DNA of 23,418 bases, taken from assembly GCA_964584135.1 (NCBI GenBank), contig CAZOYN010000010.1:1-23418 (forward strand), read 5' to 3'. The stretch comes from CAZOYN01 sp964584135. GTDB lineage: Bacteria; Patescibacteriota; Saccharimonadia; Saccharimonadales; UBA4665. Of this stretch, positions 19,501 through 22,509 are shown in pieces. Each line of letters starts with the position of its first letter. Position 1 is the stretch's first letter. The position numbers were made by a program, and so were the translations under genes. Under the pieces are notes generated by a model. That model was not told where the DNA came from, did no database searches, and was given only the letters and a program-made list of their open reading frames with translations.

Positions 19501-21515
19501 GCACAGTTAGCCAACGTCAGTAAACAAACTGTATCTGTTACGGCGCTAGAAGCTGGGATGGTAATGGTCTGATTCTGTCCGGCTGGAGCTAAGCCCTGCA
19601 GGGTCGTAAAATGCGCGTTACTGGTGTTAGCAAAGACCAGTGAGCCAGCTGTTGTACCGGCTACACCGATAGTTACGCCGCCGGCGCCCTGAATCGCGGC
19701 CGTGCCTGTTGTTACAATATTCCCTGAGCCATCAACGGTAAACGAACCGGCGGCAACACTCAGTGTTGCTCCCTGTAAGGCTGCCGTAGTTGTAATATTG
19801 TTTGTTGTCGATATAGTGCCAAAACCTGAGGAAATCGACCCGGCGGTCACAATCCCGGTTTGGGTAATGTTAGCCTGGACTGCCGCTGGCAAGGTCTGAG
19901 TTAGGCCCGGCGTACCGCTGCCGTTGGTGGCCAGTACGCTATTGTTAGCCGAGCCAGTCGCTTGGATTGCTCCGGCCCCATTACCGTACAACAGGCCATT
20001 ACTGGTGAAAGTTGTGGCACCCGTACCCCCGTTAGCCACCGTCAAGGCATTCGAGAAGAACACCGCGCTGTTGCGGTCAACTGCCCCAGAAGATAACACG
20101 CCACCGGCGCTACTCTGTACCAGCCCGGCCCCCAGGCTGCCGATGGTTACCGTGCCAGTACCAGTGCTAAAGGTGTTAGCCCCACTGACGCTGACGCTGC
20201 CGTTAAAGGTGCTGCCGGCGTTAACTGTTAAAGCGCCATTCAGTGTTAAGCCACCGAAAGTTGGCGTAGAAGTTGCAGCAATATCTTGGGGCAAGGACAG
20301 CGTTACAGCCCCCGTGGCCGCCGAGGCATTGACCTGGTTCGCCGTACCCGTAATACTCGTCACACCAGTGTTCGACAGCGTACCGCCAGCAATTCCCAGG
20401 CCACTGCCCAGCGCAATTGAACCGCTCGTACCGTTAATGTCGGTGACCGTGCTGGCCGGCCGGTTCAGCACTTGGCTGTAGTCAATCGTCCCAGCTACAA
20501 TCTTGCCGGTCTGGTCCACCACGAACGTATCGGTGCCATTGTTGGCAAACTCCAAGAAGTCACCGTTGCCGGTTTTGTTGATATGTACAGATGACAGGTT
20601 GTTCGGATCTACTTGGGCGGCTGGCGGGCTCAACAGTACAGCTGTCGTGCCTGGACCGCCGTTCACCACCGATAGGTCAAAACTGCCGCTGCCATTTGGT
20701 GTAATTGCTACACTGCCGTCATTTGAAGTTAGGGCCGTAACTCCACTGTTGCTAATCGTGTTACCGCTGACGCTAATGCCGTTGCCGGCGTTCAAACTGG
20801 TGATGCCACCGTTGGAAATAGTCGTGCCACTAATAGTGATGCCGGTACCGGCAACCAGGTTAATATCACCAGTCAAGCCTTGCAGGCTGGTAACCACCCG
20901 ACCGCCATTACTGCCGTTGATTATCGAGCTGGTAACGCGCAGCGTACCATTGCTAATCTGTAAACCAGGTCCCAGCGGGATCGCCCCGCTGGCTCCCCCA
21001 ACATTGCTGACATACTGGGTAATCACCTGGCCAAGGCTCACAAAATTGTTACCGTCGTAATAGTAAGGCTGGTTGGTGCTCGCGTCGTAGTAGAGCTGGC
21101 CAGTCGTTGGCTCGGTTGGCCGGACACCGGGCGTAATCACCAAGGTATTGTTGGCCTGTAGCTCACCGTTAATTGCCAAGAAGTCAGCGGTGCCGACGTC
21201 GAGGTTTACCCCCTTCACATTCTGCAACGACAGGTTACCAACGGCGTACTTGCTGGCCAGCGATGTGCCCTGGGTCGCCGGTTTTTTAGTATGGCTAGAT
21301 AATAACAACGTGCCGACACCGACAACCGTGATCACGAGCAACGCGACAACGGTAATAACCAGGGCGCTCCGGTTGAGCCGACGCGGCGAAAACCGCTGCG
21401 GCTGAACCGATTGGCCGGTGGGCTCAACCTGGACCTTAGTTGAACCAGCCTCTAAGCTAGAGTCGAATTGTGACCCCTCATAACTTTGGTCAAGACTGTC
21501 ATCTCCCGGTTGCAT
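1218..21515 (-). CDS. Giant membrane-anchored beta-repeat surface fibre protein (6765 aa)
   Basis: One uninterrupted frame encodes a cell-surface fibre of roughly 0.65 MDa. Residues 1-50 are acidic then basic (RRLNR), followed by one membrane helix at about 51-72, so the N-terminus should be cytoplasmic and the rest outside. There is no cleavable signal or LPxTG motif. The exterior is Gly/Ser/Thr/Asn-rich with short beta-strand repeats (for example TVTLGSLGAGLVQSS and KIDASGNLTAVGGTF). It includes five VDRNS-type blocks, a 361-residue tandem duplication, paired cysteines, four candidate carbohydrate-binding modules (about 3374-3532, 4306-4421, 5826-5980, 6079-6228), a 17-residue repeat array (4446-4607), and eight GIGTxxPxxxLDV-like units. 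The last ~420 residues contain an FTGSHYT region and a compact tip domain. These elements resemble phage tail-fibre and S74-type proteins, but no S74 chaperone/protease terminus is seen. The ATG is the first possible start, since an in-frame TAA lies 15 nt upstream. AGGA sits 15 nt before it, farther than usual. Attachment to another cell is the likely role, by inference. Confidence 0.9.
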   Translation of the reverse strand: MQPGDDSLDQSYEGSQFDSSLEAGSTKVQVEPTGQSVQPQRFSPRRLNRSALVITVVALLVITVVGVGTLLLSSHTKKPATQGTSLASKYAVGNLSLQNVKGVNLDVGTADFLAINGELQANNTLVITPGVRPTEPTTGQLYYDASTNQPYYYDGNNFVSLGQVITQYVSNVGGASGAIPLGPGLQISNGTLRVTSSIINGSNGGRVVTSLQGLTGDINLVAGTGITISGTTISNGGITSLNAGNGISVSGNTISNSGVTALTSNDGSVAITPNGSGSFDLSVVNGGPGTTAVLLSPPAAQVDPNNLSSVHINKTGNGDFLEFANNGTDTFVVDQTGKIVAGTIDYSQVLNRPASTVTDINGTSGSIALGSGLGIAGGTLSNTGVTSITGTANQVNASAATGAVTLSLPQDIAATSTPTFGGLTLNGALTVNAGSTFNGSVSVSGANTFSTGTGTVTIGSLGAGLVQSSAGGVLSSGAVDRNSAVFFSNALTVANGGTGATTFTSNGLLYGNGAGAIQATGSANNSVLATNGSGTPGLTQTLPAAVQANITQTGIVTAGSISSGFGTISTTNNITTTAALQGATLSVAAGSFTVDGSGNIVTTGTAAIQGAGGVTIGVAGTTAGSLVFANTSNAHFTTLQGLAPAGQNQTITIPASSAVTDTVCLLTLANCAGSGGGVTASGGTQNFITKFTNAGGTQIGNSLLFDNGTSVGVGTSSPGAGFVLDVNGNVNTSSNLSLTGTGTLSSGTGAVSLNGNTTVTGSKTFTVGTGATSLGGTLGVTGATTLSSTLTVNGVSTLNGNLSVTGTNTLTTGTGTVTLGSLGAGLVQSSAGGVLSSGAVDRNSATFFSNALTVANGGTGATSLTANGILYGNGTGSIQATSSANNSVLATNGSGTPALTQTLPTAVQANITQTGALASGSIASGFGTISTTNSISTTAALQGGTLNIAAGILTVDASGNVVTVGSAAIQGAGGVSIGVAGTTAGSLVFANASNAHFTTLQGLAPAGQDQTITIPASSAATDTVCLLTLANCVGTGGGVTSSGGTQNFITKFTNAGGTQIGNSLLFDNGTSVGVGTSSPSASYLLDINGNVNTSGNLNQTGTGTFTTGSGAVTLNGATSISGTNTLTVGTGATSLGGTLGVTGLSTLSGGANIAGLTVTSSATITGTTNINTTGGSATSIGTASANFSLASAGLNVTTAGALSGITTISASGAITAASSGNTINGLIINSGALTGVAGITTSGGYTQSGSSTNTLTGATTIQNTLAVQGSSVTIGVAGTTTGNLDLANSSSTRLVQVQGLNPTGTGNATLQIPSIAGSSTDTFCLLNLGNCAGSPNAVTTTSNGTVNTIPVFTGAHTIANSDITDDGTTVTVGVTLSAATISTTLIQSSGALTITPGGNLTIGATNHATTLQGSASSTFAATSGANTTTFGFTAPTANRTINLPDESGTVCLESSTNCGFAASGSGVTSVDGLAGALTLANSSGSGTTITINNASTAAKGIAQFNASDFSVAAGVVDTIQPITTTAAVTFGSLTLGSGGNLTLSATGSVVANTITHTGTGHNIMLDAGADNVTFSNSSGANTFLFPTTGGTGQVICTSGITCASGGGQAVILEPSGVQTANGNLTSVFINKQSGTGNLIELQTSGSDAFVIDNTGNTTISNTTTISALQTNSITPTAALTIGATSQNFTIQGNTGSVVTSSDGTFTTSLGFRFGTGGSAPTGNITYQLPNDSTVAPGTYDICTTAGNCAGTGGGVTTAGGTVNHLSKFTSASNIADSIVTDDGTTVTVGGNLAVGVSGGSQLSVGVASSADGTVVLYNSTNSNTLTLQQVATAPSGNIVQKFPDQGGTFAVSAAGPISLDATTGQISCSTCLTSGGGAGGGVSSITGTTAGSSAINGALTLNNALTSGTTITLDNAKADASTKGIATFNATNFTDNGSGTINTIQNIATTSSPTFANLTVNGSTGLTLGSASNVGQLIFKDGTADGFTSTFTQATLTVSNKTITVPNASGTLAVSASGNLSLSALGNLTIVNNPTFTTSVTTPSLLGSSGLTINPNGGALTVGATSQAFTVQGTSGSTFTATSGANTTTVGFTTPTAARSINFPDAGGTICTDSGNCLGGSGAANTHLSNLSSVAINTTLLPGVAAGVDLGSGSLPFGQLYIAGSSATPATNNFLITGASTGGTRTVTLPDASGTVCYQNAAACGFEATTGTDFIKNQTGQQTGANFNIQARSSSVAATIQGASGQDIIDLVNSSNATVAKIDASGNLTAVGGTFSGNVSITGSSTLTTGTGTVTLGSLGSGLVQSNGSGVLSSGAVDRNSSTFFNTTLTVANGGTGAGTFTANGIIYGNTTGALQVTAAAANSVLATNGSNTPSLSQTLPTAVQGNITQTGALTAGSIASGFGTIATGNAISTTAALSGGTFAAGSSGQLTIDGSGNLVTSGTAGITGALTLGNDAASPTQGSIIFNDNTGANAHTFTLKTAATISLNTTVTLPDPGVATDTVCLQTLANCSGGGTAFINNSTSQQTGANFNIQARAATVAAVIQGAASQDIIDFVNSANSTVAKIDASGNLTAVGGTFNGNVSITGSGTFTSGSGAVTLNGATSISGTNTLTVGTGLTSLGGGLSVTAGLTTLSGGATITGTTNINTSGSAATSIGTASGNFSLASAGLNVTTAGALSGITTIGLSGAISGATSGNTINGLVINGGALSSVTGITTSGSYTQSGSGANTFSGASSFTAAGTGLSVTNNATVGGTFNVTGTTTQVGALTLGNDAASPTQGQLVFNDNTGSNAHTLTLQSSAAVGQNTTITLPDPGAGSATVCYQNASACGFATSSGSSSYIQNGTSVQTNANYYIRSAAVGSVGAVVEGANGQTADLLRLNTFNGTTSSTVAKFDASGNLTAVGGTFTALGSGLVQSSAGGVLSSGAVDRNSSTFFNTTLTVANGGTGTATTPTNGQLLIGNGTNYTVATLGTTGLTATTGAGSLSLAVNYGSAANTAVQGNTTLVCPSASGNASLSGTGNTITLGSGGTCNAISLSNTPSFTSVTATGSGPSLIANGAPAASATSSLLQLGNAIASGNAVANGGTYLGLNEPSSGAGSAADFLNFQANGVSKVKIDNTGTLTLGSLGAGLVQSSAGGVLSSGAVDRNSATFFNTTLSVANGGTGAGTFTADGIVYGSGTSALQVTAAAANSVLVTNGSNVPSLSQTLPTAVQGNITQTGALTAGSIASGFGTISTTNNITTTAQIQGGTFQNTGASFAVNSSGNVTAALSGTTGATLVCQNASNQLAGCTNSYETTTGTDFIRNQTSQQTSANFNIASAASTSVGAVIQGAASQTADLLDLRDSTGANVLGVSATGNQETTGYYDNGIGGIGPFGNLLTFSEQLDNAAWTATNVTVTANDAGSNPAPDSLTSAEKLVSTAGNGTVKQSVAGGNNTYTFSIWVKTNSGTQPVQLRIDSNGTPASGTAASFTATTTWQRFSVTQTFTSGVTTVTPTLIITNNAATVAAWGGQLVQAATAQVYVRTTTSTVAASTGVVSNGGVFISARNASDNPLVIQGAPSQAGDLLQLQNSSGTVLAKVDSAGNLTAVAGSFSGTLGTTSNLNVGSSNQFQVTNTGNVSTSGTLSVTGTSTLVGALTLGNDAASPVQGQIIFNDPTGSNGRTLTLQVATQTVGSSTVSLPNTAGVSDTVCLLTLANCVGTGGGVTASGGVSGAIAKFTGATTLTSSGLSESGSALTYTGTLAVQGATVTIGTSSQTGSLVLNDGSTHTTTLQPGVSAANQTIILPTSLGSANQCVKNTGTAGTLTFANCNNGSGSGGSITLQDTYDASSTPASILLATGKDLVVTSPDVATDPNVLFNLQCTTCSASGGRFAVQNGGSDVFTVNPNSGGVITKVTSTTAFEVQSAGSTNVLVVDTSGQKVAVGPSAVAANGALTVGTNTTAASGGIYLGTDTNLYRQAAGVLQTDGALNVLGSSGIAVGASGSTAGSLKLFAGSDTSSLTFKTSALGAGNNFNLTAPAITANDTLCTVNLANCTPAAGSGNYIQNTFVVQTAANFYIRSAGTNRVGGVIEGANGQTADLLDLNKFNGTTSSVLSSFNSNGDLTIGGTNSASSTTALKVQNTSGLAVATVDTTNGQLVLGRVAASGTGLAGKLAFADGTTDNFSATLQSATLTASRTITLPDATGTVCLQNAAACGFATSSGSGSYIQNGTTVQTSASFYIQPTSGNVAGVIKANGAGDLLDFQNSSANVLTKFNSNGDLLIGGTNSASSVTALQIQNTSATSVLNVDTTNSITTLSGINSNASVGAELLTGNCSGTNWSGTGSGPYTHASGSTADLTCTITGGVTNGATYRVSFATAPSSGATTITPTIGGVSGPATTGTVNPMVDVITTAGTTNPAFTISSAVDTGTISSISFKLVTLSNAALQVKNSGGVVALEVRGSGNTSNTYIGLQAGQASTSTASLNTAVGYLAFQSNTTGGSNTSIGTQSLQNNTTGNQNTALGVQSLQNNTTGTQSTAVGYRSLLNNTTGGFNIAVGSTALQSNTTGSDNTALGYQALTSNTTGNFNTALGYTALKNNTGLDNTAVGANALLSNTGGSFDTAFGYNAGYQDPNVATFATLPNLQNATALGYGAQVQQSNSLILGGVGTTASNNTPNIGIGTTAPTNLLSVSPNTYDTGTAGTGGVLTATVTGVGTTWTSAMVGDEFIFQDGTKQTITAVASTTSLTLAAAVQENAGQNYRIHLPALQVTSTGNVGIGTAAPTSLLDVRTANTGQVTITSDLSYGARASYPLVITQANNATNDNSAGLLSLTNSDTGSTAALLNISQVSNGTGINISGTTSGTAILLSSGASIASAAGINLSLQSGTTGTVTIDSGTTGAISIGTNANSKNLSIGSTTGGTTTLQSGGGVTVSQALTLSTLGTTNTATYLCRNGSNIIAACQTTASGTAFVQGGNSFGATGVLGTLDANGLQFVTGTSGPNGRAFFDTANNLILGNATATTGTATPNAFSVLGSASSAAGTAGAQLTIKGGAGATATTGSAGGNLILQGGDAGGSGGNNGGTLQLDSGAKTGAGTSSINLGITNATAITIGNTTGSTNTIQSSAAGTAITIGNVTSGTAINSNTITTGTVLGGTGLTTGTGLNLGGTNTTTATGLLFNTTSLTATTEGALNVTGTASGALSAYTGNLINVAPTRTLTGATITDTGSLLKLARTNSVTSANTFTVQGAVASLSSTCSTSGGGTCTDTSNILSLNQQYANASGAVALIQNNGTGNALQIQDGSSNVNALFNNVGNQLTLGRIAASGTVTQGKLVLSDGTTDNRSVTLQTAALTVGSAMITIPDTAGAGGTVCLQSSAACGFATSATGAAAFVQGGNSFGATATLGTNDNNGLNIRTNGTTVASLSNTGAATFQNASNSTTAFQIQNTAGTSNLLVADTLNSRIGIGTAGPSSALDVRFANQVVNNGAATGAVYLGTTDSLAADKGGSLLLGGSSGDSAKIAFGSIAGRKENGTSANYAGYLQFATNQASGTMAEWMRITSTGLVGIGTTNPSALLSVGSTSQFQVSNTGAITTSSTYNTNTFNSSTLTFGAAGTATISAAASQTLSLQGPSSVSVGSSGGGVTLTAAASSFVQIDTSGAGSINIGNTNSGAKTISIGATGASAFTSTIGIGTATGASQAITIGSTNSGSTVTLQGGASTLTIQNANLQVNNLVQPNANNTIDLGVVTTNAFRTGYFGTSLNVAGTTLNSTTLSFTGTGTVQSASGTALAITAQGSGALNLSSGTGNINLTTNSSSASITAKTSTNSATAFQVQNASGVNALQVDTTITQSSNLVTNPDFEINTTGWGATGTGASITRTTTSANIYRGTGALDVTLGTASPSGAQITSSGLSGSALTPGTYTLSFYAMGGAALSGLAVSFTGGTITQACTLNSFSVVTTGFTRYYCTFIFTTSNITAISITSTTLSQHMYLDDVQVASGSNVLPQYTNALEFGGVVDDPTLFKNTNDSTTAFQVQNSAGTSNALIVDTLNSHVGIGTGTPLYTLDVQGSGASAGLRIKTSGSSTEFQVQTALGDNILSVNPTSTNNYITNSDFETSLTGWTSSGGATLASGNTGAYSGTLAMDVTTSAFLASGGAQVSTNASLNSGTAYQLSFSAMGGGSFNTLSVTISGITLSTSCTLNSTSVISANTQRYWCTFTPSSTGVATIVISPGTTSTLMYVDAVQVVAGSTQVPYLGLAGLNVDGFINSPTVFSNASNSVTAFQIQNAAATSNLFDADTLNGRIGIGTAAPFATLDVRGSAFINGRHGTLAAPTIDLAVGDNDTGINSASDGLLQFYNNNAESARIDANGHVSINTTSTYTGFFLSVFSASGGVAIFDRGNDGGVVSFASGGTVQGSISIAGATTSYNAFTGSHYTKLLGGAEQMGEVTVNTGVVDHEHGDPKAEAIYGVTPSNAKNQPNVLGNYLALLDPSQPYTNANPYLIMAAGNGTSWVVDQGGGSNISVGDPLITSDVAGYAMKDDASSSVSHIFARAAENIDWSTVTTTINGYKYTSVSVIYGAFDKVNDANQIQPNQGTFSSVQTGTLTADSVQGTTATFNNLNVSGGTKLATLEVTGAATFDSTLTVKGDATFQGNLTVTGLTSVADITVNGHIITAGNTPGAQVLTAAGSSNASVSIDGNDTSGTITLLSGDPTKAATGTAPAINGPTAGDMVTITFNKAYGKAPHILLTPADGKSAPMLVYPSNVSTTGFTVSLANIPLPNTSYSFEYFIVQ
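1840..2495 (-). other. Distal S74/G2-like region of the giant fibre
   Basis: Residues about 6341-6558 are less repetitive, with more charged and aromatic residues. They hold NAFTGSHYTK (near residue 6399), the segment GDPKAEAIYGV, LGNYLALLD, and ISVGDPLITSDVAGYAMK followed by SHIFARAAENI. An FTGxH segment followed by a 'VGDxLxTSxxxGxAMK' segment is typical of the pre-tip region of tail-fibre proteins that end in chaperone or autoprotease domains. I see no catalytic S74 motif, so cleavage is not claimed. Part of this region (1927-2034) has a counterpart in the 272-aa neighbour. Confidence 0.5.
2830..3280 (-). other. Candidate carbohydrate-binding module 2 (CBM4/9-like)
   Basis: Residues about 6079-6228 begin with ITNSDFETSLTGW and end with MYVDAVQVVAG. 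This frame (N-x-x-FE...GW at the start, a 'VDDVQV'-like closing strand) marks jelly-roll carbohydrate-binding modules of the CBM4/9 type. A cysteine pair (SCTLNS ... YWCTF) lies inside. It is closely similar to the module at 3574-4040, with a fibre unit between them. Confidence 0.5.
3574..4040 (-). other. Candidate carbohydrate-binding module 1 (CBM4/9-like)
   Basis: Residues about 5826-5980 start with LVTNPDFEINTTGWGATG and close with MYLDDVQVASGS. The beginning and end match the jelly-roll pattern described for CBM4/9-type modules, and an internal cysteine pair (ACTLNS ... YYCTF) matches the sister module downstream. Length (~150 aa) fits. Sugar binding is inference from the fold pattern. 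Confidence 0.5.
7290..7500 (-). other. Tail-fibre-like insert in the giant fibre
   Basis: The segment containing TVTGVGTTWTSAMVGDEFIF, then a DGTKQTITAV strand and SLTLAAAV, has the 'V.G.GTTWT....GD.F......T..I..V.S...LTL' pattern common in phage tail and baseplate proteins. It lies just after the 17-residue repeat array, between fibre repeats. It is one of several phage-like pieces built into the protein. Confidence 0.4.
7695..8180 (-). repeat. 17-residue (51-bp) tandem repeat array inside the giant fibre
   Basis: About nine units follow the pattern N-T-A-[LV]-G-x-x-[AS]-L-x-x-N-T-T-G-x-x, for example NTALGVQSLQNNTTGTQ and NTALGYQALTSNTTGNF (residues about 4446-4607). Units at the ends are degenerate (NTYIGLQAG, DTAFGYNAG). 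This resembles the YadA-head/tail-fibre beta-roll repeat, in which each unit forms one turn of a trimeric roll. In-frame coding and the protein-level period rule out a CRISPR or a simple DNA satellite. Confidence 0.75.
8250..8598 (-). other. Candidate beta-sandwich module with cysteine pair
   Basis: Residues about 4306-4421 begin LLTGNCSGTNWSGTGSG and continue with ADLTCTITGG and YRVSFATAP, ending in ISFKLVTLSN. The order (tryptophan-bearing start, paired strands, closing 'I..ISFK') fits a small binding module like those at 3574-4040, although weaker. It lies immediately before the 17-residue array. Confidence 0.35.
10920..11395 (-). other. Candidate phage-type carbohydrate-binding module
   Basis: Residues about 3374-3532 start with NLLTFSEQLDNAAWTATN, followed by SAEKLV, TFSIWVKTNSG and TTWQRFSVT. 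The opening 'NLL..SE.FDNAAW' and 'FS.WVK' strands are the recurring signature of a jelly-roll module seen in phage tail and structural proteins. It interrupts the repeat fibre about halfway along. Confidence 0.5.
18007..20170 (-). repeat. Two tandem ~361-residue (1083-bp) copies in the giant fibre
   Basis: Two adjacent copies are in register with a constant offset of 1083 bp. The VDRNS block lies near 20069 and again near 18986, and the cysteine-pair motif DTVCLLTLANC has its second Cys codon region at 19502 and 18419. The proteins are almost identical across long stretches, but the DNA differs at many third positions. Outer boundaries are approximate. Related VDRNS blocks recur near 14556, 12720 and 12069 with shorter conserved surroundings. 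Confidence 0.75.
21299..21365 (-). other. Single N-terminal membrane anchor of the giant fibre
   Basis: Residues 51-72 (ALVITVVALLVITVVGVGTLLL) are an uninterrupted hydrophobic helix preceded by RRLNR, so the basic side should stay in the cytoplasm. No signal-peptidase or prepilin-peptidase site is evident, which makes it an uncleaved signal anchor. Confidence 0.8.
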
Positions 21516-21530
21516 GTTGGCTTTTTATTG

Positions 21531-21597
21531 TCCTTTTTCACACTTTGGGTATTATTTGGCGTAAGTGTATTTTATTACTTCGGTAGCAACGATGCAA
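21531..21597 (-). promoter_or_regulatory. Promoter and distant Shine-Dalgarno of the giant fibre gene
   Basis: On the minus strand TTGCAT (21592-21597) and TAAAAT (21569-21574) are exactly 17 bp apart; the -10 matches consensus at five of six positions and the -35 at three. The start would be near 21562, giving a ~47-nt leader. AGGA (21531-21534) lies 15 nt before the ATG, longer than the usual 5-9 nt. Confidence 0.5.
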
Positions 21598-21645
21598 GCA
21601 AAACGAACACTTTTTTAGTGCAATTTCAGGAATAATCCACAGCTT

Positions 21646-21671
21646 TTTAACACCTTAGCTAAGGTGTTAAA
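21646..21671. repeat. Perfect 26-bp palindrome between the two surface-protein genes
   Basis: TTTAACACCTTAG is followed directly by its exact reverse complement. It starts 4 nt after the stop codon of the 272-aa gene and lies ~50 bp upstream of the -35 box of the giant gene. As RNA it would form an 11-bp stem with an AGCT loop, but no T-tract follows on either strand, so an ordinary intrinsic terminator is unlikely. A dimeric-regulator site or an mRNA-end-stabilising hairpin fits better. Confidence 0.7.
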
Positions 21672-21674
21672 GCG

Positions 21675-22493
21675 TTAGCGCAAAAGCAAGTAAATAGTGA
21701 TGCCGGCCACGACTGTTGTGAGCCCGATCATGATTAAAACCGAGCCCAGCGTCCTAAAAACCGCCAGTTTAGCCAAGGGGTTACGGCCAATCGAGATTAT
21801 ACTGCCGTAGATCGAGGCGTATACCAGTGTAATCAGCGCCGCCAGGGCCACAATCGCGATAATCAAGCTAATTATCACCCGCGAAGTTGATACCACATGG
21901 CCAGTTAATGACTTGGCCAAGCGTTGTAAAGCGTTCTCTTGCTGGTTGGCGTTATTACCGCTCACCCCAAGGGCGATACTGATCCGGATATAACCCAAAG
22001 CTATCTGGTGCGACTTACCGCTCGTATCTTTCACCATTTCAGTTTTGGCGCCGGCAGTACTAGCGCCAAAGTTAGTCTGCGCCTGACCAATAATGTACGA
22101 CCCTTGGTCGGCCTTCATCCCTACCCCGTTAAAAGGCGAAACGCTAATCTGGTCGCCGACCAGAATCGGGCCATTCAGTGTGCTCACCAGAACCGTCGCC
22201 ACTCCTGTTGTGGCCACCTGTGTGCTACTCGGGCTAGCATCAACAGCCAAGAGCGAATCAGTGCTATCAACGGCTACACCTAATAGCCGCTGGCCATTAC
22301 TGCTATTAGCCAATTGGACATAACTTGACCTGGTGGGATCCAGGCTCACCAAGCTGCCGTTTGGGATGGTGGTCGTAGCCTGGAAGGAGTGGGAGATATT
22401 AGCCGAAGAAGCGTTGGCCGGGCTTAAGCCGGCTACCAGCAAGCCGAACAGGCTGCATCCAACCAATAATCTCAAGTGGCGTATCCAACGCAT
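21675..22493 (-). CDS. Exported 272-aa membrane protein, probable partner of the giant fibre
   Basis: I do not recognise a named family. Residues 1-28 are a signal peptide (basic start, LLVGCSLFGLLVAGL, cleavage likely after SPANA). Residues about 40-175 form a beta-rich exterior domain containing IPNGSLVSLD, ILVGDQISVSPFNGVGMK and YIIGQAQ. After a short Gln/Asn-rich linker come two membrane helices, about 206-228 and 250-270, joined by the loop ISIGRNPLAK; the C-terminus is LLLR. The exterior domain shares the VGD...S...G.[AG]MK layout with the distal part of the giant fibre. The gene ends 159 bp before the giant gene on the same strand, with a palindrome and a separate promoter between them. 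A role in anchoring, exporting or capping the fibre is inferred. The ATG is 10 nt after a perfect TATAAT and has no Shine-Dalgarno, suggesting a near-leaderless message. Confidence 0.85.
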   Translation of the reverse strand: MRWIRHLRLLVGCSLFGLLVAGLSPANASSANISHSFQATTTIPNGSLVSLDPTRSSYVQLANSSNGQRLLGVAVDSTDSLLAVDASPSSTQVATTGVATVLVSTLNGPILVGDQISVSPFNGVGMKADQGSYIIGQAQTNFGASTAGAKTEMVKDTSGKSHQIALGYIRISIALGVSGNNANQQENALQRLAKSLTGHVVSTSRVIISLIIAIVALAALITLVYASIYGSIISIGRNPLAKLAVFRTLGSVLIMIGLTTVVAGITIYLLLR

Positions 22494-22503
22494 AATGTTT
22501 ACG

Positions 22504-22509
22504 ATTATA
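22504..22509 (-). promoter_or_regulatory. -10 box of the 272-aa gene (near-leaderless)
   Basis: A perfect TATAAT on the minus strand ends 10 nt before the ATG at 22493. Initiation 6-7 nt downstream would leave a leader of only ~3-4 nt. No convincing -35 box lies 16-18 bp upstream, and no ribosome-binding sequence is present. Confidence 0.5.

Noticed and set aside
1218..21515. Prophage or phage tail operon
   Set aside because: Despite tail-fibre-like repeats, no capsid, terminase, baseplate, integrase or lysis gene is present, and the protein carries an N-terminal membrane anchor, which phage fibres lack.
21646..21671. Intrinsic terminator of the 272-aa gene
   Set aside because: The stem is perfect but no run of T follows in either direction, so it is recorded as a palindrome of unknown role.
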